In this document: piece after piece, positions 42,643 to 50,084 of the stretch
Position numbering within the stretch: the stretch's first letter is position 1
Layout of the letters: every line of letters begins with the position of its first letter
Origin: Flavitalea plasmicola
GTDB lineage: Bacteria > Bacteroidota > Bacteroidia > Chitinophagales > Chitinophagaceae
NCBI RefSeq assembly: GCF_030546645.1
Contig: NZ_JAUOTO010000003.1
Span: 1-64,000 of the forward strand
DNA: 64,000 nt
Reading direction: 5' to 3'
Translations under genes and position numbers: made by a program
Notes under the pieces: model-generated
Told to the model about the DNA's origin: nothing
Seen by the model: only the letters and a program-made list of their open reading frames with translations
Database searches by the model: none

Positions 42643-43838
42643 CGCTGGAAGAAGCAAACGCTGCCACCTACCCATTCTTTGTCCTTATTATAGCGTACCC
42701 CGATCATCTTGCCTTTGCTGAGACGGGCCAGGTTGATAGCCAGGGTGGGGCGGGCATCGCCATCTTTCCAGAGATACAGCAGCCGTATCTCTACCTTGGC
42801 GGGCACATCGGGTGTGGGTATCAGATCGGCATAGGTCACTTTCCGCTGAAGGATCCAGTTCTCCGGATCTTCAATCTTTTCGAGATCCTCATGCGTAACG
42901 TCGATGACCACGCCCTGTCCGGCAAAAGAGAACAAAGGTTTCAGCACATAATTTTCCAGGTCTGCCGGCGGCTGTCTGATCTCGTTCAAAAAAAAGCTGG
43001 CGGGTACGCAGGGATGATGAAGATAGGGGAGTAGAAATTTACTGATACGATAGAACCAGTTGGGATGGGCCACCCATTCCACGTCCAGGTCGGCACGAAT
43101 ATCCACATACGATCCCGGCGCGAGTCCTGCGGCATGCAGCTCATCGAAGATCACCCGGTTGTAAATGCGTTTTATCAGGGTCTTTTCACCGGTGCCCGCG
43201 TGAATGTAGTATAGTTTTCTGTCTTCCTGGATCAGTTCCAGGAGATCCACCACCTGGATGCCAAGGTAATCCCGTGTACAGTAAAAATCGATGCGGGTCT
43301 TTTGTTCGTGCGGCCGCAATTCCAGCAGGATCACTTCTTCAGGACGGCGGCCGCCCAGCACCGTGCGGCGAAGTTCGTCGATATATCCCTCACGGCTAAA
43401 GCCATTCAGATACTGGCTGTAATCCGATGGCACCGTAAAATGCTGCTGCAGCACCTCGGGGTAGAATACCTGGAAGCCATAAAGACTGGCAAATCCCTGC
43501 AGCTCGATCAGCTGCGGCTGCCAGGCACCATCGTCGCCTACGCAGACGCCAAAGTCGAAAGCCAGGAAATGACTATGACCATTCTCATTTGGTACCCTGT
43601 CGGCCTCTGGTATCGAACGCGCCGTCAGTTCCTTAAAATCCGGGTCAAGGATGAGGTCGATGATATATTCGCAGGCATCTGTCAATTGTGCGGCAAATGA
43701 TAGAGGAACGAAAACGGGCGTCTCTGCCACGCGGAATTCGATGGCGCCGGGATAATGGCTGTGGAGGTCCTGCAGGAAGGTCTCATATTCTTCCCGGGTA
43801 AAGGCTTCGTTGAATGCTTTCCGTATACTGGGAACCAT
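42639..43838 (-). CDS. ATP-grasp-like ligase, last gene of the DUF4270 operon
   Basis: This 399-residue cytoplasmic protein has no signal peptide or membrane helix. The C-terminal half resembles an ATP-grasp fold: NYVLKPLFSFAGQGVVID fits the Lys plus glycine-loop, and VEIRLLYLWKDG with AINLARLSKGKMIG fits the distal nucleotide/metal region. The N-terminal 200 residues (FLAFDFGVCVGDDGAWQPQLIELQG) are not assigned. It may be a relative of glutathionylspermidine-synthase-type amide ligases. It follows a glutamine amidotransferase gene by 20 bp, which could supply ammonia for amide formation. Family assignment is moderate, substrate unknown. Confidence 0.55.
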   Translation of the reverse strand: MVPSIRKAFNEAFTREEYETFLQDLHSHYPGAIEFRVAETPVFVPLSFAAQLTDACEYIIDLILDPDFKELTARSIPEADRVPNENGHSHFLAFDFGVCVGDDGAWQPQLIELQGFASLYGFQVFYPEVLQQHFTVPSDYSQYLNGFSREGYIDELRRTVLGGRRPEEVILLELRPHEQKTRIDFYCTRDYLGIQVVDLLELIQEDRKLYYIHAGTGEKTLIKRIYNRVIFDELHAAGLAPGSYVDIRADLDVEWVAHPNWFYRISKFLLPYLHHPCVPASFFLNEIRQPPADLENYVLKPLFSFAGQGVVIDVTHEDLEKIEDPENWILQRKVTYADLIPTPDVPAKVEIRLLYLWKDGDARPTLAINLARLSKGKMIGVRYNKDKEWVGGSVCFFQR

Positions 43839-43858
43839 GAAGGGAAGTTACATTTTTT

Positions 43859-44695
43859 TCACGAAGCTACTGCCAGGCCCTTCAGGGCATAGTCCAAAAA
43901 GTTAGGGATGACATGTGAATGGGTCCAAAGGATCTTATCGGGATCATTCAACTGCTGGATCATGCTTTGCCATTTTTCCTCCCCGTATTCGAAGATAACG
44001 GTCTTTTTCCTATCGGGGGTTTGCAGGTGTATGCTCATGCCCTTGGGGTCGGCTTCCGGGTGGAATTGGGTGCCGATCATATAGTCGGAGAACCGGACGG
44101 CCATGATCGCCCGTTCCAGGGGGATATGTGGCCGCTCTTTTTCAATGGCCAGGACCCGGGCGCCCATTTCCGTAAGCCTCCCATTGTCGGGCTGTATCAC
44201 CTGGTAACTACGGCTGTCCACTGCGTAAAAGGGATCTTGCAGGCCCGCAAACACAGGTTCGTGCTTACCCGCTTCCTGCAGGTGGATGGGAAAAACGCCA
44301 AAGGCTGTTGATTTGCGGCTGGTCACCTGCGCGATGGCGTAATGCCGGCATATCAGCTGAAAAGAGTGACAGATGAATAGGACATGTTTTTTGTCCGAGG
44401 CGTTGACGTCGTTGTTATATTGTTCCACTGCAGACAGCCAACCAAAATAGACCTCCTCCCATTCGCTGCCGATGCTGTCCAATGGGCTGCCAGGCCCTCC
44501 GCTGGAGATGTAAATATCGTAAGAGAGATCCGGTACTTCCTGACGGATCCTTACTTCGAATTCGTCATATACCAGGTCGATGTTGTGATCGGATCCGTAT
44601 TGGTCCAACAATTCCCGGATGCAGCGCATACCCTGGTTGGGCTGCCCTTCATAAAGGTCCAGGATCGCTACTTTTAGATTTTGTGGCCTGTCCAT
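43859..44695 (-). CDS. Class I glutamine amidotransferase
   Basis: This 278-residue protein starts at ATG 44695 (MDRPQNLKVAILDLYEG). The class I GATase triad is complete: Cys109 in LFICHSFQL, His212 and Glu214 in QFHPEADP. The oxyanion-type SSGGPGSP loop is at 64-71. It has no partner synthetase domain in the same chain, so ammonia must go to another protein; the ATP-grasp-like gene 20 bp downstream is the obvious candidate. The nucleophile context (CHSFQ rather than CxGxQ) is divergent from anabolic enzymes such as GuaA. Confidence 0.88.
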   Translation of the reverse strand: MDRPQNLKVAILDLYEGQPNQGMRCIRELLDQYGSDHNIDLVYDEFEVRIRQEVPDLSYDIYISSGGPGSPLDSIGSEWEEVYFGWLSAVEQYNNDVNASDKKHVLFICHSFQLICRHYAIAQVTSRKSTAFGVFPIHLQEAGKHEPVFAGLQDPFYAVDSRSYQVIQPDNGRLTEMGARVLAIEKERPHIPLERAIMAVRFSDYMIGTQFHPEADPKGMSIHLQTPDRKKTVIFEYGEEKWQSMIQQLNDPDKILWTHSHVIPNFLDYALKGLAVAS

Positions 44696-44714
44696 CGCCC
44701 GTAAAGGTACGATT

Positions 44715-45467
44715 TTACGAATTCCATTCGATGACCTGGTAAAAATCATCCTTGAAGCTGTCGCCGATGGGAATGATCTTTTTGCCGATGTAAATTTCGT
44801 TACGCGCGATGGAATCGATATGCGAGAGCGAGACGATGAATGATCTGTGGACCCGGATAAACTCTTCGGGTGGCAATTTAAAGGAGAAGGATTTGAGGTT
44901 GTTCAGGGTGAGGATGGGGTCGGATTTGCCTTTGAGATAGATCTGCGTATAGTCCTTCATCCCTTCGCAGAAAAGGATGTCCTCGAATTTGACCTTGATG
45001 ATCTTATACTCCGACTTGATGAAAACGAACGGTTTGTTCCGGGCATGATGGATATAGATCGTGGCAGAGAGATAGTCCTGGATCTTGCTGATGGTGGAGA
45101 GGAAGCGCTCAAAGGAAAGAGGTCTGTTGAGATAGCTGAACACATCCATGTCCGTCTCTTTCTTATCCTGTTCCTGTTTGTCTGCAATGCAGATGACGAT
45201 AGGGTAGTAGCCGGACTCCCTGAGCCTGAGCATGACACGGTTGTCCAGCAGCCGGATATCCCAGAAAATGATGTCCGCCCTGGAAAGCGTCACCTGCTGA
45301 AATACTTCTCCGGCGGTGTCGCACCTGCCGGCAAAATTCAGCCGGGGTGTTTTGGCGATATATTCTTTTAAGAGGGCGCTTTGTTTGTTATTATCCTCTA
45401 CGACAATACAATTCAGCACGCCCATGGAGGGAAGGCCTTTTAGTGGTCGAAGGTCATGACTAGTCAT
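44715..45467 (-). CDS. LytTR-family response regulator
   Basis: This 250-residue protein starts at ATG 45467, overlapping the preceding gene by 8 bp. A receiver domain (about 18-135) has phospho-acceptor Asp70 (IIFWDIRLL). A LytTR DNA-binding domain follows (about 150-248), with FVFIKSEYKIIKVKFEDIL, EGMKDYTQIYL and EFIRVHRSFIVSLSHI. Its partner kinase is not in this window. Co-transcription with DUF4270, an outer-membrane protein and two enzymes of possible peptide chemistry suggests it controls part of this operon or a linked locus. Confidence 0.93.
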   Translation of the reverse strand: MTSHDLRPLKGLPSMGVLNCIVVEDNNKQSALLKEYIAKTPRLNFAGRCDTAGEVFQQVTLSRADIIFWDIRLLDNRVMLRLRESGYYPIVICIADKQEQDKKETDMDVFSYLNRPLSFERFLSTISKIQDYLSATIYIHHARNKPFVFIKSEYKIIKVKFEDILFCEGMKDYTQIYLKGKSDPILTLNNLKSFSFKLPPEEFIRVHRSFIVSLSHIDSIARNEIYIGKKIIPIGDSFKDDFYQVIEWNS

Positions 45468-46725
45468 ATTTTTTTCCTCTCGTAAACCAGATAGTTCCGT
45501 AGTTGACGACAAAAGTGAGGTTGAAATATCGCTGTTCGATGAGATTATTCTTTTGGGTGCCTTTGATGCCGTATTGGAAGACAACGCTGTAGGACAGGGG
45601 GTTTTTCAGACCATTGACGCCAAACGCTGCCGTCAGGCCGTAATCCTTTATCTGTTGTCCATTCAGCTGAAGATAGGATTCTCCGTAGTAAGCGCCTGCC
45701 TGAAAATAGCTCAGCTCGACCTTGCTGTTGTAGAAGGACTTTTTACGGGAGATCTCGAAGCCGAGGGACCCGCGGTTGGCATCCGTGACGGTGTAGTTCT
45801 TGCCGGGATAGTTGTTTGTCTCCGCGCCCCAGGCCTGGTGCCTGAAGTCTCCCAGGATTGAATATTTCTGGTTGTAGGTAAGGGAAAAGCCAGCTCCAAA
45901 GGCATTGGGAACAGACAGGTAAGACTGGGGCTGTTCCTGGTTATTGTGCTGTATGGAATCATTGTCAAGGACTACCCGCGTGGTGGCAGCCAGCAGATCG
46001 GCCCTTGGGTTGAAAGTGCCTCCCAGGGAGTATTCCCATTTCTTCCCGATCTTGCCGTATACCTGCAGGCCGTAGGTCATGTACAGGTTATTAAGGTCCA
46101 CCGTATTGGTAGTCGAAGCAAGGGTGCTGAGGCTTCCCAGGCTTTGAATGATGTCTTTTTGATTCAGCTGCCCGAACAGATACCCTGCCTCTACACCGAG
46201 GGAGAGATGATGGAAGAACTCGTAGGAGTTGCCCCAGAAAACCTTGTTGACGCCGCCATGTCCCTGGTAGTGATGGTTGGCCAGCTCGGAAGTGCTACCC
46301 TGCAAATAATAAGGTACGTCGTATTCGTAGTTCTGGGTGCTAAAAGGGACCAGCCCGATGCTGGAACCCCAGTGCTTGGAAAGCTTCATACCCATCGCCA
46401 GACGACGGAAAGTGATATCCGCGGATTGTTTGTTGGCGGGGTCCACCGGTGTGCCATAATAGTTAATCAGGCTTCCCCGGATGCCCATCTCCACCGTAAA
46501 ATACTGGTCTGTCAGCGCGCTGTACGATGCAGGGTTATTAGTGATAAGATAGCGATTGTGCCTGTAGGCAAGGCCCGTATTGCTCATCCCGGAGGTACGA
46601 TTGTAAAAATTATCTTCCAGGTCCCCGATGCCCATCTGGGAATATGGAGAGAAATTTCCCTGAGCCATTGCCCCTGCCGCTGAAAGCAACAAACAAGATA
46701 TGAATATGGATGATCTTATGTTCAT
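45460..46725 (-). CDS. Outer-membrane beta-barrel protein (FadL/PorV-like)
   Basis: This 421-residue protein starts at ATG 46725 (MNIRSSIFISCLLLSAAGAMAQ, signal peptide cleaved near 22). It is a beta-barrel with alternating aromatic residues, an N-terminal plug-like segment GNFSPYSQMGIGDL and NNPASYSAL, typical of FadL-like Bacteroidota proteins. The ending (FNLTFVVNYGTIWF) suits barrel insertion. It follows the DUF4270 gene by 19 bp, overlaps the LytTR gene, and thus belongs to one operon. Substrate unknown. Confidence 0.8.
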   Translation of the reverse strand: MNIRSSIFISCLLLSAAGAMAQGNFSPYSQMGIGDLEDNFYNRTSGMSNTGLAYRHNRYLITNNPASYSALTDQYFTVEMGIRGSLINYYGTPVDPANKQSADITFRRLAMGMKLSKHWGSSIGLVPFSTQNYEYDVPYYLQGSTSELANHHYQGHGGVNKVFWGNSYEFFHHLSLGVEAGYLFGQLNQKDIIQSLGSLSTLASTTNTVDLNNLYMTYGLQVYGKIGKKWEYSLGGTFNPRADLLAATTRVVLDNDSIQHNNQEQPQSYLSVPNAFGAGFSLTYNQKYSILGDFRHQAWGAETNNYPGKNYTVTDANRGSLGFEISRKKSFYNSKVELSYFQAGAYYGESYLQLNGQQIKDYGLTAAFGVNGLKNPLSYSVVFQYGIKGTQKNNLIEQRYFNLTFVVNYGTIWFTRGKKYD

Positions 46726-46744
46726 TTTCTGGTATACGTAAGAG

Positions 46745-48157
46745 TTAGTTATGAGGATAAAGGGATAGATAATATACACTAAGGGTCACCCGCTGATTCA
46801 CGGGAAAGCTCTGATCCGCCAGTACGGTCCTGGCGAAGGAGGTGGTGCTGGCAGGGGCCGGAGCGCTCAGCATGAGGCCCTGCTGTGCGGCGTTGGGGCC
46901 GGCATTGGTGATCTGGGTCTTGATGAAATTGGTGACATCATAAGAATAGACCGTATTCAGAGGGGAGCTGTAATTCACTACCAGGTTACCCGTCTGGGCC
47001 TGGCCTGTCGTGGAGCTTGCCACCGGCGATCCGATGAGGTTGTGGAAATCAGTATAGTCAATGGAAAGCTGAGGGGGAAGGGTCCAGGTAGTGGTAAAGC
47101 TCTGCGGGATGGGTTTGATGGTCAGCTGCGCACGGATCACGCTTAAATAATCCTGCCGGTGGGCAATGCCATTCAGGTAAGGAAAGGTCAGCTTTACGGT
47201 CAGGCCTGTAATGCTTTGCATATAACCTCCGCCGAACAGTTTGTCAGAGAGCGTGGCGGGAGGGGTTTGCACCAGTTGAGTGGGTGTATCAAGCTTATCC
47301 AGGCGTGAGCCAGCCCTGTTGGTAATGATATTGTTGAATTGAAAGCCTTTATTGGTAATGCCGAAATCAACGGTTTTAAGGGTAGTGGTGGTGCCGACGT
47401 CATGGTAGTAGATCCGCATGAGGATACTGTCCGAAAAGCCGTAGATGATCCCTTTGCCCTGGGTGGTGTCCGGAGAGATGCAAAGCCCGTGGAACCAGTT
47501 GAGGAAGTTCGGTGATTTCTTAATGGAGTCCGAGTTGTTGTAGATCATATCGAACATCTTCTTTCCCAGCGCCTGGTTCAGCCTGATCTTCACGGTGTCC
47601 CCGAAACCCTGGCTCGCATAGGGAATGCTGGGAAAAAGCCGGAATGAACCGGAGCCCAGGGGCGAAGGATCGATGTTGAAGGAGCTGTTGCTGAAAAAGC
47701 CCTTTTGGTTCCTGGCCTCGTTCAGCTCATACAGGTCCGTGACCTGGTTGACATTATAGGTCATGGAGACCGTAGTGTCCCCATAATAGGGATTGCCTTT
47801 TTTGAAGAGCATCACCAGCCCGATGGAGTCATATCCGCTGAACTGGTTGATGGTAGGGAAACTGGATGGCAATCCCACCTGCAGAAAAGCCCGGGAATAG
47901 ACATTCCCAAAATAAGCATCGTTGTACGAGCCCACCTGCAGATACCCCGTACCCGCCGTGGCGGAAGAGTCGACAACGACTGTGGACAGCTGCACTGTGG
48001 CTGTATCCACCAGAACGATGTTGGCGGAACCGTTGTCGCCGATGTAATCCTGGCCAAACTTGAGATTAGGCTGTTTTTGACAACTTTGCAGGGAAAATAA
48101 TGACAAGACCGATAAGAGTAGATATGCCTCTTTCTTAAGGTATTTATTTATAGTCAT
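46745..48157 (-). CDS. DUF4270 lipoprotein
   Basis: This 470-residue protein has a lipoprotein signal (LLLSVLSLFSLQSC, Cys26). The start of the mature protein (LKFGQDYIGDNG) and repeated VGSYNDAYFGNVYSRAFLQVGLP-type features, broken up here by the reader's rule on length, are those of the Bacteroidota DUF4270 family. Function is not known. It is first in the operon DUF4270-barrel-LytTR-GATase-ATP-grasp and is divergent from the Kelch gene. Confidence 0.85.
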   Translation of the reverse strand: MTINKYLKKEAYLLLSVLSLFSLQSCQKQPNLKFGQDYIGDNGSANIVLVDTATVQLSTVVVDSSATAGTGYLQVGSYNDAYFGNVYSRAFLQVGLPSSFPTINQFSGYDSIGLVMLFKKGNPYYGDTTVSMTYNVNQVTDLYELNEARNQKGFFSNSSFNIDPSPLGSGSFRLFPSIPYASQGFGDTVKIRLNQALGKKMFDMIYNNSDSIKKSPNFLNWFHGLCISPDTTQGKGIIYGFSDSILMRIYYHDVGTTTTLKTVDFGITNKGFQFNNIITNRAGSRLDKLDTPTQLVQTPPATLSDKLFGGGYMQSITGLTVKLTFPYLNGIAHRQDYLSVIRAQLTIKPIPQSFTTTWTLPPQLSIDYTDFHNLIGSPVASSTTGQAQTGNLVVNYSSPLNTVYSYDVTNFIKTQITNAGPNAAQQGLMLSAPAPASTTSFARTVLADQSFPVNQRVTLSVYYLSLYPHN

Positions 48158-48574
48158 GAGATTTTCTATATTCCGGCTAATCGCCTGGTTATGTTACGTA
48201 CGGGAAGCAGTCTCACCAGCTCGTTCTTAGCCAAGAAGTGCAATAATAAGGGCACTATCTGTTACTATTTTGTTAGTATGTATCAAAAGTAACAAAAAAA
48301 CGACGAATACGCGATTTTCATATACAAATTGAAAACGGCCCCCAGGGGCGGAACGGCTATGTGCAGGGGTACTGAAGATGCCTTTTCTCCTTCTTTTTCA
48401 GACAGATAGAATGGGCAGACCTCCCGGTGTTTGGCCTGAAATTGTTAATGGACGCGAAGTTTCTTTTTTTGTATATAAAAAAAGACGAATTATCTATAAA
48501 TAATGGCCGGACATACATTTTAACGAATTTGCTATGTCGACTTCGAATACATTAGCGCAAAATATCAAAAAAAT
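48158..48574. other. Divergent promoter region, gene-free
   Basis: 417 bp with no coding frame, AT-rich overall with a small GC-rich patch near 48330-48360. It separates the DUF4270 operon from the Kelch/DUF4907 pair and must hold both promoters. A minus-strand -7 box lies at 48284-48291; no equal box is clear on the plus strand. Confidence 0.6.
48284..48291 (-). promoter_or_regulatory. Bacteroidota -7 box for the DUF4270 operon
   Basis: On the minus strand it reads TACTTTTG, an exact TAnnTTTG. It would leave an untranslated leader of about 120 nt before the DUF4270 start. Confidence 0.4.
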
Positions 48575-49687
48575 ATGAAGCGGATTAACAGTCTGTTGTT
48601 CTCCTTGATGTTACTTGGTCTCTTATTTTCTTGTTCCAAAGCTAGCTTGAGCTATACACAAAACGGCAACTGGGTATCCCGCGCGATCTTTGCAGGTGTG
48701 CCCATGGGCTACGGCACTTCTTTTACGATTGGCGATTCTGCTTATGTGGGCACTGGATTGAACCCCAATACTCCCAATACTAAATTGGCAACAGTATTCA
48801 GATATGTTCCCGATCCTATCCCTACCAGCACTCCTACGGGCTATGACAGCGCTTTCGGCGGCTGGAAACAGATGGCGGATTACGGTGGTGGCGGCCGGAT
48901 GAAAGCCGTAGGCTTTGGTGTCGGCGGCTTTGGATATCTTGGAACCGGAACCGCTGACGGGATCACTCCTTTATCGGATTTCTGGAAGTATGACCCTGCA
49001 GCCAATTCCTGGACGCGGGTAGCTGATATCGGCACGCCTTCCAAGAAGTACCCCCGTTTTGACGCCGTATCCATGAGCTTTTCGAATTCTGCTTTTGTGC
49101 TCACTGGCACGGATGCCAGCAATTATTTTGGAGACGTTTGGGAATATGATCCTTCTGCCGACAGCTGGACCCAACGCCCGGACATGCCCGGCTCCAAGAG
49201 GTCCCAGGCGGTTACCTGGGTGTACAATGGCATCGGCTATCTGGTGACAGGCTATACTCCCGGCTCCCAATGGCAGGTGGGAAATGCCTGCTATGACTTC
49301 TGGAAGTTTGATCCTACGCAGACAGGCAACAAGGGATGGGCCAGATTGCGTGATATCTATAACACCAACTCCGACACGCATGATGACGCCTATACCAATA
49401 TCATCCGCTATCGTGCGGTGGGTTTTGTCATCAAGGGGCAGACGACAGGCGATAAGGCGTATATCACCACAGGCAGCAACGGGACGCCGAATACCTATAC
49501 ATGGGAATATGATTTTGCTACGGACCAATGGACGGAGAAGACCCCTTATGAAGGAGCTTCCCGCGAAGGCGCCATCGGCTTCACCGTACAGAACAGGGGT
49601 TTCATAACCACTGGTATCAGCGGTACGGCTGCTTATGACGATTGCAGGGAATTCTTCCCCGGCCAGATCTATAACCAGTATGACTAA
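48575..49687 (+). CDS. Kelch-repeat lipoprotein
   Basis: This 370-residue protein has a lipoprotein signal (FSLMLLGLLFSC, Cys20). At least five Kelch blades follow, with repeated GYLGTG, WKYDPAANSWT, WEYDPSADSWTQ, GYLVTGY and WEYDFATDQWTEK signatures, forming a beta-propeller. Such proteins bind partners or glycans at the cell surface. The stop overlaps the start of the DUF4907 gene, so the two are translated together. It is divergent from the DUF4270 operon. Confidence 0.9.
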   Translation: MKRINSLLFSLMLLGLLFSCSKASLSYTQNGNWVSRAIFAGVPMGYGTSFTIGDSAYVGTGLNPNTPNTKLATVFRYVPDPIPTSTPTGYDSAFGGWKQMADYGGGGRMKAVGFGVGGFGYLGTGTADGITPLSDFWKYDPAANSWTRVADIGTPSKKYPRFDAVSMSFSNSAFVLTGTDASNYFGDVWEYDPSADSWTQRPDMPGSKRSQAVTWVYNGIGYLVTGYTPGSQWQVGNACYDFWKFDPTQTGNKGWARLRDIYNTNSDTHDDAYTNIIRYRAVGFVIKGQTTGDKAYITTGSNGTPNTYTWEYDFATDQWTEKTPYEGASREGAIGFTVQNRGFITTGISGTAAYDDCREFFPGQIYNQYD

Positions 49688-50039
49688 AAAGAGCTGGAAC
49701 GGTTTCTCCCGGCAATGGATCATCACCGGACTGATCGTACTGGCAGGCGCTGCGCTCTTTTACAAAGGCTACAGGGATCGGCAGTGGAAGAAAGATCATG
49801 TGCTGATAGAGCTGAAACCTTTTCAGACCGCCAAAGGATGGGGATATAACATCTACACCGATGGAAAGGTCTATATTCACCAGGATATCATACCTGCCCT
49901 GCCCACCAACAGAGGCTTCCGGACAAAGGAGGATGCGCTGGCGGTAGGCTCGAAAGTATATGAACGATTAAAGAGCGGACAGGTACCCATGGTCACTGCC
50001 AAAGAAGTGCAGGACATGGGGATCACTCCCCAACCATAA
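49680..50039 (+). CDS. DUF4907-family membrane-anchored protein
   Basis: This 119-residue protein starts at ATG 49680, which overlaps the Kelch stop by 8 bp. One N-terminal membrane helix (WIITGLIVLAGAALFYKGY) is followed by a small domain with the family pattern GWGYNIYTDGKVYIHQ and GFRTKEDALAVGSKV. Function unknown. Pairing with Kelch next to DUF4270 suggests a cell-envelope complex. Confidence 0.85.
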   Translation: MTKKSWNGFSRQWIITGLIVLAGAALFYKGYRDRQWKKDHVLIELKPFQTAKGWGYNIYTDGKVYIHQDIIPALPTNRGFRTKEDALAVGSKVYERLKSGQVPMVTAKEVQDMGITPQP

Positions 50040-50042
50040 TAC

Positions 50043-50071
50043 TGATGCCCCCCGGCGACCGGGGGGCATCA
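50043..50071. terminator. Strong hairpin after the Kelch/DUF4907 pair
   Basis: Perfect 13-bp arms TGATGCCCCCCGG and CCGGGGGGCATCA with a 3-nt loop lie directly after the DUF4907 stop and 13 bp before the M1 peptidase ATG. No T-run follows, so it may terminate weakly, shield mRNA or affect peptidase translation. Confidence 0.6.
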
Positions 50072-50084
50072 TAAATTCTACATC

